From Prosthecobacter debontii (GTDB lineage: Bacteria > Verrucomicrobiota > Verrucomicrobiia > Verrucomicrobiales > Verrucomicrobiaceae): DNA of 45,147 bases. Position 1 is the first letter of the stretch, and the number at the start of each line of letters is the position of its first letter. The notes under the pieces were generated by a model. That model worked only from the letters and a program-made list of their open reading frames with translations, made no database searches and was not told where the DNA came from. The translations under genes and the position numbers were made by a program. Shown one piece after another: positions 8,312 through 16,941 of the stretch. The stretch lies in the NCBI GenBank assembly GCA_945869695.1, contig CAMBPV010000012.1, positions 1 through 45,147 on the forward strand, in the 5' to 3' direction.

Positions 8312-9347
8312 AGGATACCCCGAAAACTACTACCTTCCTGCTGAGTTCGAGCCCCAGGAGGCAATCTGGCTGTCATGGCCGGCCAACAAAGAATCGTGCC
8401 CGAAGACCTACCATAAAATTCAGGACAAATTCGGCGAAGTTGCCGCTGCTGTTTCGCGCTATGAGCGGGTGAGGATCAACGCCCCGATGCTGGCACACAT
8501 GAACATCCGCCTGTCCATCGCGGACAATGAGGGTGACCTCAGTCAGGTGGACATCTATGAGCACACCACCAATGACGTGTGGTGCCGTGATCATGGCCCG
8601 ATTTTCATCAAGCACCGCGAGACTGGAAAAGTCGCCGTAACGGATTGGGAATTCAACGCCTGGGGTGGCAAATTCCCTCCCTTTGACCTCGACAATACGA
8701 TTCCTGAAAAAGCAGCCAACGTGCTGAAGATGGACCGTTTCTCGTCGAAGATGATCCTCGAAGGAGGTGCCATCGAGAGCAACGGCAAGGGCGTCCTGAT
8801 CACGACGGAAGCGGTATTGCTGAACAAGAACCGCAACCCCGGCATGTCAAAAGCCGACGTGGAGAAGGAGCTCAAAGCCATGCTCGGCGTGGAAACCGTT
8901 TTCTGGTTAAAGAACGGAATCGCCGGGGACGACACTGACGGTCACATCGATGACATGGTTCGATTTGTCCGTGAAGACGCCGTGATTTGCATGGTCGAAA
9001 CCAAGGAAACCGACCCCAACTTCAAGGTGCTCAAAGAGAACCGCGAGCGCCTCAACGACTTGCGCACTGTGAGCGGTGAGCGCGTCGAGGTGATCGAAAT
9101 CGAAATGCCCCAGGCGATCGAGGTCAAAGACTGGCGCTTGAGCCGACTTCCCGCCAGCTATGCCAACTTCCTCGTGGTGAACAATGCGGTCCTCGTCCCC
9201 ATGTTCGGCCACAAGAAAAAGGACCCAGCGGCAGAAGACAAAATCGCCGAGTGCTTCCCAGGCCGTGAGATCATCTCCGTGGCCTGTAAAGATCTGATCA
9301 TGGAAGGCGGCGCACTGCACTGCATCGCCATGCATCAGCCGAAGTAG
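8304..9347 (+). CDS. aguA: Agmatine deiminase
   Basis: This 347-residue porphyromonas-type peptidylarginine deiminase family enzyme converts agmatine to N-carbamoylputrescine and ammonia. Visible landmarks are the opening YYLPAEFEPQEAIWLSWP, NDVWCRDHGPIF, LEGGAIESNGKG, the acidic/His active-site motif DDTDGHIDDMVRF, and the terminal MEGGALHC, which carries the catalytic nucleophile Cys340. The length is as expected (about 345-370). The start codon overlaps the aguB stop (ATGAGTAA), so the two are translationally coupled. The cytoplasmic product feeds directly into AguB. Confidence 0.95.
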   Translation: MSKGYPENYYLPAEFEPQEAIWLSWPANKESCPKTYHKIQDKFGEVAAAVSRYERVRINAPMLAHMNIRLSIADNEGDLSQVDIYEHTTNDVWCRDHGPIFIKHRETGKVAVTDWEFNAWGGKFPPFDLDNTIPEKAANVLKMDRFSSKMILEGGAIESNGKGVLITTEAVLLNKNRNPGMSKADVEKELKAMLGVETVFWLKNGIAGDDTDGHIDDMVRFVREDAVICMVETKETDPNFKVLKENRERLNDLRTVSGERVEVIEIEMPQAIEVKDWRLSRLPASYANFLVVNNAVLVPMFGHKKKDPAAEDKIAECFPGREIISVACKDLIMEGGALHCIAMHQPK

Positions 9348-9450
9348 ACCACTCTTCAGACCACCGAATGCTCAGGTAAGCCACGCGGCAACACCCTGAC
9401 TCCGGTGGTTCTCTGTGGACTTCTGCCAATCTCGGCTGATGACTGTGCGC

Positions 9451-10617
9451 ATGTCATCCATGCCAAACGGTGTCCATGAACTTACCCAGGCCTTGGTTCG
9501 AATCCCATCGGTCAATCCCGATGGGGACCCCGGAACGACCCACACCGGGGAGCAGGCCTGCGCTGAATTTGTCGGGCGTTTCTTGGAGCACTCGGGTGCT
9601 GAAGTTTTCCTGGATGAAGTCGAACCCGGGAGACCCAATGTTGTCGGCCACTACCCTTCCCTTCCCTCACCCGATGGTCGGAAAAAGCCACGCATCGTTT
9701 TCGCGCCTCACACCGACACGGTTGGGGTAGGAGGCATGATCATCGAACCTTTCGGTGGAGAGATCCGCGACGGCCGAATCTGGGGTCGAGGTGCCTCCGA
9801 TACGAAGGGCCCGATGGCCTCCATGCTCTGGGCATTGCATGAAATGCGCGACGAGATTCCCCTGCTACCTGTCGAGGTTCATTTTGCTGGTTTCATGTCA
9901 GAAGAATCCGCCCAATTGGGTTCGCAACACTTCGCGAAACACCATGGCCGCTACGATTTTGCCATCATCGCTGAACCCACGGAACTGAAGACCGTCTTTC
10001 GCCACAAAGGGTGCCTCTGGGCAGACGTCGTCACCCGAGGCATCGCCGCACATGGAGCCACACCGGAGCGAGGAGAAAACGCCATTGTTAAAATGTCGAA
10101 ACTCATTCAAGCATTGGATGGCGAGTTCCGAGAACTCCTGGTCGAACTTGGCGGTGTGGACGATCGACTCGGATCGAGCACCCTCAATCTCGGGATGATC
10201 AATGGAGGCACCCGCTCGAACATCGTGCCTGACTCGTGCCGCATGCGAGTGGACATCCGGACAACACCCCACCTCCAAAAACATGGAGGTGCCGCACCGC
10301 TCTTGCGAGATTTCGTTACCCGAATTGATGACACCGCCTTTGTGGAAATCGTCACCGAAGCTCTGCCTCTCGACACGGATCCCCAACACCCCATGGTCAA
10401 CAAACTGGTCTCCTGTGGTGCCGGGCTTACGGGCGCACCTTGGTTTTGTGATGCGGCGTTCCTAGCGGCAGCGGGAACTCCTTCGATTGCTATTGGCCCG
10501 GGCTCCATTGCTCAGGCACACACAAAGGATGAGTTTATATCCCTCGATGATCTAAAGAGCGGAGTTGCTTTTTTCCGAAACTTTTTGCAAAGCCTGCGGA
10601 CTCTTCAGACAGCCTAA
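9451..10617 (+). CDS. M20 family deacylase (ArgE/DapE-like)
   Basis: This 388-residue zinc hydrolase belongs to the acetylornithine deacetylase/succinyl-diaminopimelate desuccinylase/carboxypeptidase G2 group. Metal ligands are visible in order: His in VFAPHTDTVGVGG, the bridging Asp in WGRGASDTKGPMAS, the catalytic and ligand Glu pair in FMSEESAQLGS, and an acid in FAIIAEPTELK; the last His is in SIAQAHTKDEF. A dimerisation domain lies between. In-frame ATGs occur at 9415, 9439, 9451 and 9460. I take 9451 because alignment to the family begins at MPNGVHELTQALVRIPSVNP. It lies about 100 bp after aguA, so cotranscription is possible. Whether it acts in arginine, lysine or peptide metabolism cannot be told from the sequence. 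Confidence 0.85.
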   Translation: MSSMPNGVHELTQALVRIPSVNPDGDPGTTHTGEQACAEFVGRFLEHSGAEVFLDEVEPGRPNVVGHYPSLPSPDGRKKPRIVFAPHTDTVGVGGMIIEPFGGEIRDGRIWGRGASDTKGPMASMLWALHEMRDEIPLLPVEVHFAGFMSEESAQLGSQHFAKHHGRYDFAIIAEPTELKTVFRHKGCLWADVVTRGIAAHGATPERGENAIVKMSKLIQALDGEFRELLVELGGVDDRLGSSTLNLGMINGGTRSNIVPDSCRMRVDIRTTPHLQKHGGAAPLLRDFVTRIDDTAFVEIVTEALPLDTDPQHPMVNKLVSCGAGLTGAPWFCDAAFLAAAGTPSIAIGPGSIAQAHTKDEFISLDDLKSGVAFFRNFLQSLRTLQTA

Positions 10618-10724
10618 AGTGCCCCGAGGCGATTGGTTTGAGAGAATTCTTCATGAACTCCAAAATAAACTTGCAGCAAGGCAAACCGCAGCCGACTCTC
10701 CCGGCTCGCTGAAAAGTGAGAAAC

Positions 10725-10815
10725 GGACAGATGCCAGAGTGGTCGAATGGGCTCGCCTGGAAAGCGTGTGTACCCTTATCCGGTACCGAGGGTTCGAATC
10801 CCTCTCTGTCCGCCA
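10725..10815 (+). tRNA. tRNA-Ser (anticodon GGA)
   Basis: The acceptor stem GGACAGA (10725-10731) pairs with TCTGTCC before discriminator G and an encoded CCA (10813-10815). The T arm reads GAGGG-TTCGAAT-CCCTC, followed directly by the acceptor strand. The anticodon loop CTGGAAA gives anticodon GGA, reading UCC and UCU. A long variable arm (GTACCCTTATCCGGTAC) identifies a class II tRNA, as expected for serine. One T-T mismatch is seen in the anticodon stem (CTCGC/GCGTG). The gene stands alone, and a short T-run follows the CCA. Confidence 0.95.
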
Positions 10816-10951
10816 TTTTTGGCTAGATGCCCGCCTATCACAGGTGGAATTTTGCGCAATGGCAACCGCTCCTTGTTTTCCCCTTTGAGCAGGCTAGATG
10901 TCTGGGCCCTTATTCGTTTTTTTGATCTCCGATCGTATCCTCACCACATTC

Positions 10952-12085
10952 ATGGCCACTGACACACTTTCTCCTCCCATCGAGCACACCGAAGAAACCA
11001 ACGCACGCATTTTGGCGGTCAGCGAGGACCGCATCCGCGGCTTTACCCGACATCCCTTTCAAGACATCGCAACTCTGAGCGAGGTGCCCTTTGATACCGT
11101 CTTGGAGCGCGTTCGTGCGATGCTGAAGGCCGGTGTGATTCGTCGTGTGAGGCAGACTCTTCTGGCCAATAAACTCGCTGAGGGTGCGCTTGTCGCATGG
11201 AAGGTCCCTGCGGAGCGCCTTGATGCGGCCTTCGATTTTATGTTCAAGGAAGACCCCTTCAGTGGTCACGTGGTGCTCCGCAGCACGGACCGCGAAGTGA
11301 GCGGCAGTGATTACCGCCTTTGGACAACCCTGAAAGTGCCTCAAGACAAAAACATGGCAGAGCATGCTGATGTCTTGAAGCGTTTGGTAGGTGCGGACGA
11401 ATATCTGCTCATGCCGGCGCATGGCATCTTCGCTCTGGGAGTGGGTCATGTGCGCCGCAAGACGATGGAGCCCGGCGAGCGCACCGAAGAGCCTGCGAAA
11501 ATGATGACGACCAACATCGCCGATCTAAACGCTGAAGAATGGAACGTGCTCCTTCATCTGAAAGGTGAGTTATCCGCAGAAGAAATCGGCCCAGAACCCT
11601 GGGCTGGCCGTGCAGAGGCCGCAGGAGTCAGTCTCGAACAATTCTGCGCGATTGCCAAAATCCTCGATCAGAAAGGAGTCATTGGCCGTTTCTCGACCTT
11701 CCTTGAACACGTGAAGCCCTCACAGACCGGCGTGCGCGTCACCCGATTCAATGGCCTCTTCCATTGGAAAGTGCCTGAAGGCATGCAGGAACGCGCGGGC
11801 GGAGAAGTGGGACGTCATCCGATCATGACTCACTGCTACTGGCGAGAAGGTGGCCCGCAGTTCGGAAATGTAAACATCATGGGCGTCGTTCACGGCACTG
11901 ACAAAGATCTGATCATGAAGCATAAAGCCGCCATTGATCAGCATCTGGCGAACATCGGGATACCGCTGCTCTACACCAACGTATTCTGGGGCGGTCGCAG
12001 CGAAATCAAACCAAGCGAGATCTCACCCATCGTATTCAAAGAATGGCACGAAAAATGGGGCTCCGTTCAGGGCCCTGTTGTGTAA
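10952..12085 (+). CDS. Fused siroheme decarboxylase-like protein (AhbA-AhbB, Lrp/AsnC-type)
   Basis: The 377-residue protein contains two tandem copies of the AhbA/AhbB (NirD/L/G/H) unit, each a winged helix plus an AsnC-like ligand domain. The first half has the helix-turn-helix segment FTRHPFQDIATLSEVPFDTVLERVRAML, then AGVIRRVRQTLLANKL and YRLWTTLKVP. The second half has KGVIGRFSTFLEH and the signature ITHCYWREGGP...NVNIMGVVHG, close to the HCYxR...YNLxxMxHG pattern of AhbB. Family members decarboxylate siroheme to didecarboxysiroheme in alternative haem or haem d1 synthesis. Others are annotated only as Lrp/AsnC regulators. A siroheme enzyme gene (cysI) lies 3.7 kb away. The start at 10952 (MATDTLSPP) is preferred to 10898, whose extra 18 residues look non-coding. 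The activity is inferred. Confidence 0.7.
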   Translation: MATDTLSPPIEHTEETNARILAVSEDRIRGFTRHPFQDIATLSEVPFDTVLERVRAMLKAGVIRRVRQTLLANKLAEGALVAWKVPAERLDAAFDFMFKEDPFSGHVVLRSTDREVSGSDYRLWTTLKVPQDKNMAEHADVLKRLVGADEYLLMPAHGIFALGVGHVRRKTMEPGERTEEPAKMMTTNIADLNAEEWNVLLHLKGELSAEEIGPEPWAGRAEAAGVSLEQFCAIAKILDQKGVIGRFSTFLEHVKPSQTGVRVTRFNGLFHWKVPEGMQERAGGEVGRHPIMTHCYWREGGPQFGNVNIMGVVHGTDKDLIMKHKAAIDQHLANIGIPLLYTNVFWGGRSEIKPSEISPIVFKEWHEKWGSVQGPVV

Positions 12086-12116
12086 AGACTGCGTTTCGTC
12101 CACCGTTCTTCCTTGT

Positions 12117-12566
12117 ATGAATATGGCGATCATGCGAGCGACCGTGCTTCTCTGCGTCCTCCTCACCTCCTGTGGTACCCGTTTCAATCGACAGTGGAAA
12201 GAGGCTCAATCATCAAACTCTCGCCCTGCAAAATCGAGTATCGAAGGTGCATGGGAAGGCACGTGGCTGAGTGAGGGCACCGGGCACAAGGGAAATCTCA
12301 GGTGTGTGGTTGGTCCGGCCCTGAACTCAGAGGGCGACCACCTGTTTACCTACCACGCGACATGGAAAGGGTTCCTCAGCGGCACATTCAAAGCCAACCA
12401 TCGCGTCAAGAAACAAGGTGCCGGCTTTCATTTTGCAGGGCATCACGAATTGCCCGAATGGGCGGGTGGAAATTACCGCTACGAAGGAACCACCCGAGAG
12501 GGTCGGTTTGAGGCCACTTACCGATGCGAGAAAGATCATGGTTCTTTCTCCATGAAACGCCCCTGA
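12117..12566 (+). CDS. Small lipoprotein, function unknown
   Basis: This protein of up to 149 residues starts MNMAIMRATVLLCVLLTSCGT. ATGs at 12117, 12123 and 12132 are all usable. The lipobox LLTSC predicts lipid attachment at the Cys and placement in a membrane facing the periplasm. The rest (GAWEGTWLSEGTGHKGNLRCVV, then FTYHATWKGFLSGTFK and YRYEGTTREGRFEATYRCEKDHGSFSM) has the alternating pattern of a small beta-barrel or beta-sandwich. I know no named family for it. It lies 31 bp after the siroheme-decarboxylase-like gene and ends at a strong hairpin. Confidence 0.75.
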   Translation: MNMAIMRATVLLCVLLTSCGTRFNRQWKEAQSSNSRPAKSSIEGAWEGTWLSEGTGHKGNLRCVVGPALNSEGDHLFTYHATWKGFLSGTFKANHRVKKQGAGFHFAGHHELPEWAGGNYRYEGTTREGRFEATYRCEKDHGSFSMKRP

Positions 12567-12579
12567 TTCTGCCCATGAA

Positions 12580-12604
12580 AAAGCCAGACCTGAAGTCTGG
12601 CTTT
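12580..12604. terminator. Bidirectional intrinsic terminator
   Basis: AAAGCCAGAC (12580-12589) and GTCTGGCTTT (12595-12604) form a perfect 10-bp stem with loop CTGAA. A-rich sequence precedes it and a T-run ends it. It lies between two convergent genes, the lipoprotein and the response regulator, and can serve both. Confidence 0.8.
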
Positions 12605-12647
12605 AACAGAGCGCCTCCTCAACCCCATCATGGATGGTCTGCGATCT

Positions 12648-13214
12648 CTAGCTTGCAGATGCCATGGCACCTTTGTGACCGAGCTGTTTCACCGCGCGGT
12701 TGAGCTGCTCGTATTCGATCGGCTTTTTGATCACGGTCACAGCGCCGTGGGAAAGGATGCGACTGAGGATCTCGCTATCGGGATAACCAGTGATGACAAC
12801 GATCGGGAGATCAGGATGCATCGCCTTTAACTGACCATAAACCTCGTCCCCTGGAATATCAGGAAGTTTCAGGTCGAGGAAGACGAAGTCGAACTTCTGC
12901 TTTTTGGCCAAAGCGATGGCTTCGGAGCCAGAGCCCACAACCAAGCGGCCGAACCCGGCTTTTTTGAGGAACTGCTTGAAGAGGGCCTGCAAGGCCGGAT
13001 CATCATCGACCACGAGCACGGTTGGCTGCCCACTCTCTTCATCCTTACGGAGGACATCACGGTCCAAAAGGCTGCGCTTGATTCTCCAGCGGCCTCCAAT
13101 TTGCACCGCTGGCAACTGGCCACGTTGAACAAGATAATAAACGGTCGGCAAAGGAATACGGAGATACTCCGCTGTCTCTTTAACCGTCATAAGTTCTGGT
13201 GATGTATCTGCCAT
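12648..13214 (-). CDS. Response regulator with N-terminal excisionase-type HTH and C-terminal receiver
   Basis: The 188-residue protein has the DNA-binding part first. Residues 8-57 (MTVKETAEYLRIPLPTVYYL then RGQLPAVQIGGRWRIKRSLLD) are a MerR/excisionase-like HTH_17 domain. Residues 65-178 form a receiver domain with acidic pocket Asp70-Asp72 (VLVVDDDP), phospho-acceptor Asp114 (VFLDLKLPD), Thr142 (VVITGYP) and Lys164 (IKKP). Classical response regulators have the receiver at the N terminus and an OmpR, NarL or Fis output after it, so this order is unusual. No histidine kinase gene lies next to it. Direct 8-mers at 13238-13256 upstream of the start could be an autoregulatory site. The phosphorylation residues all look intact. 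Confidence 0.88.
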   Translation of the reverse strand: MADTSPELMTVKETAEYLRIPLPTVYYLVQRGQLPAVQIGGRWRIKRSLLDRDVLRKDEESGQPTVLVVDDDPALQALFKQFLKKAGFGRLVVGSGSEAIALAKKQKFDFVFLDLKLPDIPGDEVYGQLKAMHPDLPIVVITGYPDSEILSRILSHGAVTVIKKPIEYEQLNRAVKQLGHKGAMASAS

Positions 13215-13237
13215 AATAATAAGGTGCTAGTTTTAGT

Positions 13238-13256
13238 GGGACTTGAGGGGGACTTG
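13238..13256 (-). promoter_or_regulatory. Tandem 8-mers one helical turn apart, possible operator
   Basis: GGGACTTG occurs at 13238-13245 and again at 13249-13256, an 11-bp period, 24 bp upstream of the HTH-receiver gene start. Direct repeats at this spacing suit an HTH dimer bound to one face of the helix. No other use for them is apparent. Confidence 0.35.
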
Positions 13257-13699
13257 CCAAGCTTGTTTTTCTGGGAAATTTCACTCCGATCACTCCATTG
13301 CTCCAGATCAATGACGAACTGTAAAAACAATAGATGAACCGAGGCTGTGATTGCCCAAATGAATCAAACTGTTATCAAATATGCTTCATGCATTCAAGAA
13401 TGCAACATAATATTCACAAAATTCCATAAATTATCTGCCGTTTTGCGCTTTTGTGACACAAATCAGACAATGCTATCATGACTGCGATTCATGCGTGCAA
13501 CCATATCAATTCGATTCAACCGACTGAAAGCTTTAGAATTCCGTTCCGTGAAAATCAAAACGTCAACGAATGCACGAGCTCTTTACCCCAAGGAAGAAAA
13601 CGACCGCTGTAGCCACGACTCCCTGTTCAGATCGGCAGGCTGGCCCTTGTGCATTCGGCACTTCTGAGACCGCTGGATTCGGCTCCAGAGGGCGATTCC
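13257..13699. other. AT-rich intergenic region without a gene
   Basis: These roughly 440 bases are visibly richer in A and T than the neighbouring genes. I see no convincing coding frame or RNA gene. The clearest element is a perfect palindrome, TGCATTC-AA-GAATGCA at 13389-13404, which could be a regulator site or a chance feature. Promoters for the leftward response regulator gene would be expected here. At its right edge lies the 3' end of the HtrA-fusion gene. Confidence 0.5.
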
Positions 13700-15910
13700 T
13701 CACGGGTCGGAGAGCGACTCTAGCCAGTCAGCCAGTTTTGCTCTCTGCTCTTCTGAGAGCTCCGCATTGGACTCCTCCATCAGCCAAAGCACATCCTCGC
13801 GCGCACCCGCTTTGTCACCACGCACCCCCTTCAGCATGGCCCTCGAGACTCGGTCTGCGACCGAATTAGGCTCAATCTCAAGGAGTAGATTGAGATAGGG
13901 CAAGGTTTCAGACGTCGGCATTTCATCCTCCATCGTGTTGCCCACTAGATTCCGAATCATTCGAATCACGACCGCCTTGCGCTCGGCGGGAGCGAAGAAC
14001 TCATCAGGCAGTGAATCCTCTGCCCCGTCAGCCATGAGACTCGACTCGACCTCGCTCCGCCCCATTTCTTTTGCTCCCTCAAAGACGTCAATGATCCGCA
14101 ACTCGCCTTTGTCATTGAACCCTACCATGAAACGCCCCGGTAAAGCCAAACCGAAGACATCTCGGATCTGCAACCGAGAGGCCATTTCAAGAAATACAAT
14201 CGACAATGTGATGGGCAATCCCTCTCGGTCATCCAAGACCTCATTGATGTAGCTGTTTGAGTTACTGGAGTAATCATGCCGACTGCCGTGAAACCCATTT
14301 TCATCAAACAAATACCGTTTCAACCGCCGAACGGCTGTGGCACTACCCTTTTTGATTTCTGGGTCGCTCCTCAGTTCCTCCACCATCCGACCCAAGCTCC
14401 TCTGGTACTGCTCGATATCAACTTCGGGATTATCGTGCCGAGACACTAGGAGTGAACATCGCAGCAGATCCACTTGGTCACTCTTCTCCGTCAAATGCCT
14501 GGCCAGTTCTTTTCCTGTCGATCTCCGGTGTAATTCTTTTTCAAGCTCGCGCAGCTTGGCTGCGCTCTGTTCCAGCTTTTTACGTTCATCAGCAATCAAT
14601 CTCCGACCCGCCGATGGCTCCTCAAGAAGTTGGTCGATCACTTTCTGCGGCGGTGTTGGCTGCTCCAAAAATGCCCCCAGTGAAGTCTTGATCCGAGCGG
14701 CCACTTCCGGACTGATTGGCCTTTCGGCCAAGTTGGCACCTAAACGGAAGTTTTTGAATTCAGCCGCTGGGGATCTGAACTTACACAGTCCAACGCGACC
14801 ACCACGGAGTCCGGAATCTTCCTGCTCAATGACTTGCTTCCCGTTCACAAAACAGCGGATGTTTTTCCCCTCCACCCGGACACGGATGGCATTCCAATCT
14901 TCCGGTCTGTAGGCATCGGATCCGGTTTCTGTCAAAACCGTCCACGAATAGACATCTGGACCATCAAAACGCGTCAGGCGCATTTTCCCATTGGTCGGGT
15001 AGAACCCATAGTGTCGATCTCCCTCGTCTGAACAAAAAACAAGGCCAGCCGCCCCCGATTCATCCTCCAACTTCACACTGACCGAGACCTCAAAGACTTC
15101 CGTAGGCTGCTCTGCCACCCATAGACAGAGGGACCGCCCGCCAAAGCCCGAGCCCAGCATTTCAGACTTGATGACTCCAGCGTGTTGCGTCCACTCCGCA
15201 CCCATTGTGGGTTTCCAAGAGCGAGGGTCCAAGACACCAATCGTGAGCCAACGATTCATCGGGACAGGATTGGGGTTCTCGAAGATCACTTTGAGTTGAT
15301 TAACCGGCATCGCAAAACCGAGGTTGTCGGTCCTCATCGACTTCATGGTGAGGAGACCGAGCACGCGGCCGTTCATATCTAGCAGGGGGCCTCCGCTGTT
15401 TCCTCTCTCGATCGGCATGGCCACCTGAATCATCTCGTTCTCATTGACTTCCCGGACGGCGGAGACCACTCCCTCGACAACGCTGAAATCAAGCCCTTGG
15501 GGATTCCCCATGGCCACCATCCTCTGGCCTTGCTTGACCTGACTTGAATCCCCTAATTCCAACGGCTTAAGTCCTTTTTTAGCGATTCTCACAATGGCCA
15601 GATCCAAATGGACGTCGGACGCAAACACTTCAATGACATCGTGTTTTTCACCATCACTCGTCTCGATTTGAATTCGCCTCGCCTCACCAATCACATGTTT
15701 GTTCGTGGCGATCAGCCCATCTTCACGCATGACAAAACCCGATCCGAGACCGTCCATCCCCTCTCGACCGCCGAGGAGCACCTTCACGAGGGAGGGGCGA
15801 ATCCGCTCGACTAATTTTGTCACTTCATCCGAAGGAGAATCCTCACTCCTCAGTGTAACGCATCCATCAAGGCAGATCCAGAGAGCGAGGATACGAAAAG
15901 CTGTGTTCAT
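13700..15910 (-). CDS. HtrA-like protease fused to LamG-like and SirB1-like domains
   Basis: This 736-residue exported protein has an unusual three-part layout. Residues 30-220 are a trypsin-like S1C protease with the full triad: His72 (ATNKHVIG), Asp103 (HLDLAIVRI) and Ser172 (ERGNSGGPLLD). No PDZ domain follows. Residues about 225-395 look like a LamG/DUF1080 jelly-roll (EVSVSVKLEDESGAAGLVF, then YSWTVLTETG, WNAIRVRVEGKNIRCFVNG). Residues about 440-690 resemble SirB1/Transglut_core2 (SYINEVLDDREGLPITLSIV, then GLALPGRFMVGF) with a helical repeat-like end. I see no Cys at the usual transglutaminase nucleophile position. An N-terminal hydrophobic stretch targets it for export. Length and order differ from DegP/DegQ, so periplasmic quality control is only a possibility. 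Confidence 0.82.
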   Translation of the reverse strand: MNTAFRILALWICLDGCVTLRSEDSPSDEVTKLVERIRPSLVKVLLGGREGMDGLGSGFVMREDGLIATNKHVIGEARRIQIETSDGEKHDVIEVFASDVHLDLAIVRIAKKGLKPLELGDSSQVKQGQRMVAMGNPQGLDFSVVEGVVSAVREVNENEMIQVAMPIERGNSGGPLLDMNGRVLGLLTMKSMRTDNLGFAMPVNQLKVIFENPNPVPMNRWLTIGVLDPRSWKPTMGAEWTQHAGVIKSEMLGSGFGGRSLCLWVAEQPTEVFEVSVSVKLEDESGAAGLVFCSDEGDRHYGFYPTNGKMRLTRFDGPDVYSWTVLTETGSDAYRPEDWNAIRVRVEGKNIRCFVNGKQVIEQEDSGLRGGRVGLCKFRSPAAEFKNFRLGANLAERPISPEVAARIKTSLGAFLEQPTPPQKVIDQLLEEPSAGRRLIADERKKLEQSAAKLRELEKELHRRSTGKELARHLTEKSDQVDLLRCSLLVSRHDNPEVDIEQYQRSLGRMVEELRSDPEIKKGSATAVRRLKRYLFDENGFHGSRHDYSSNSNSYINEVLDDREGLPITLSIVFLEMASRLQIRDVFGLALPGRFMVGFNDKGELRIIDVFEGAKEMGRSEVESSLMADGAEDSLPDEFFAPAERKAVVIRMIRNLVGNTMEDEMPTSETLPYLNLLLEIEPNSVADRVSRAMLKGVRGDKAGAREDVLWLMEESNAELSEEQRAKLADWLESLSDP

Positions 15911-16039
15911 GAACGAGAGTGTGTCCTTAAATACGGCTCATGAAACTCTTTTGTGCCAATGAATGAGATCCACCCATTGCGAGAAGGCAGATCTCAAGGT
16001 AAAAAGCTCCCATGAAAATACTGAAATGCTTTCCTCCCC

Positions 16040-16936
16040 ATGAGGGCTGAAGCCGCCTCTTCTTTCCTGCCTTCATTCAATCGAGGCGCACTTTGGATGG
16101 TGGTTTCATTGGTCTGCTTCACAGCCAATGCACTCTTGCTGAAATACCTGGGAACCGAACTGAAGGTGGACCCCTGGCAGGCACTGCTCTTTCGTGCCGT
16201 CATCGGATTCGGAATCGTGTTTTTGATCTTTCCAAAAACCGGCGGCTTCACAGGTCTTGATCTCCGGCGCGCGGCCACAAATCGAGTCCTGATCTCCCGC
16301 GGAATCATCGGTGCTCTGGGGACTGCCGCTTACTACATCACCCTTCCAGTGCTTGGCGCAGGAAAGGCAACCCTGATCGGAAACACCTGGGTCATTTGGT
16401 CCGCCCTGCTCGCCATTTTTGCGCTCCAGGAAAAACTCGCGATGCGACAATTCTTTGGGATCGCCATCGCAATCAGCGGGCTGGTTTTTCTCACAGGCGT
16501 GAGTCAATCTGAGGACATGGGTCAGTCCAAGTATGAGTGGATCGCCATCATCGGAGCCCTGCTCGCAGCTTGGACGGTGATCGTCATCCGCCAACTCACC
16601 CGGCCCGATAGCAGTGCCACCATCTTTACCGCTCAGTGTATCTACACTGGATTGTTGGCCATCCCTTTTGTTGTCACAGGAGGATGGAACGGCAGTCCCC
16701 TCGCCATCGTCTTGCTCGCCTCCGCTGCGAGTCTTGCCGCCGTAGGACAACTTGCCATGACTGAGGGCTTCCGGCATCTTCCCGTGTCGGTAGGCGGCGC
16801 ATTTCAGGTCCTGCTCCCCCTATCGATCACCCTGAGCAGTGTCGGACTGTTTGGCGAGACATTCTCAACCATGCAAGCCATCGGCGGGGCCCTCATTCTG
16901 GCGGGCGGATACCAGACCATCGCAAGGGGAAGGTGA
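16040..16936 (+). CDS. DMT-family (EamA) permease
   Basis: This 298-residue integral membrane protein has about ten hydrophobic segments in two homologous five-helix halves, the EamA pattern. The first half runs from LWMVVSLVCFTANALLLKYL. The second begins near WIAIIGALLAAWTVIVIRQL and ends with FQVLLPLSITLSSVGLFGE and IGGALILAGGY. Members export or import small metabolites such as amino acids, nucleosides or nucleotide sugars; the substrate cannot be inferred. A short hydrophilic N-terminus precedes helix 1. It is convergent with the GNAT gene, with only 5 bp between stop codons. Confidence 0.88.
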   Translation: MRAEAASSFLPSFNRGALWMVVSLVCFTANALLLKYLGTELKVDPWQALLFRAVIGFGIVFLIFPKTGGFTGLDLRRAATNRVLISRGIIGALGTAAYYITLPVLGAGKATLIGNTWVIWSALLAIFALQEKLAMRQFFGIAIAISGLVFLTGVSQSEDMGQSKYEWIAIIGALLAAWTVIVIRQLTRPDSSATIFTAQCIYTGLLAIPFVVTGGWNGSPLAIVLLASAASLAAVGQLAMTEGFRHLPVSVGGAFQVLLPLSITLSSVGLFGETFSTMQAIGGALILAGGYQTIARGR

Positions 16937-16941
16937 CACGC

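Noticed and set aside
10725-10815. tRNA-Ser as a possible pseudogene because of a T-T mismatch in the anticodon stem
   Set aside because: The acceptor, T arm, variable arm, anticodon loop and encoded CCA are all intact. One stem mismatch is tolerated in real tRNAs.
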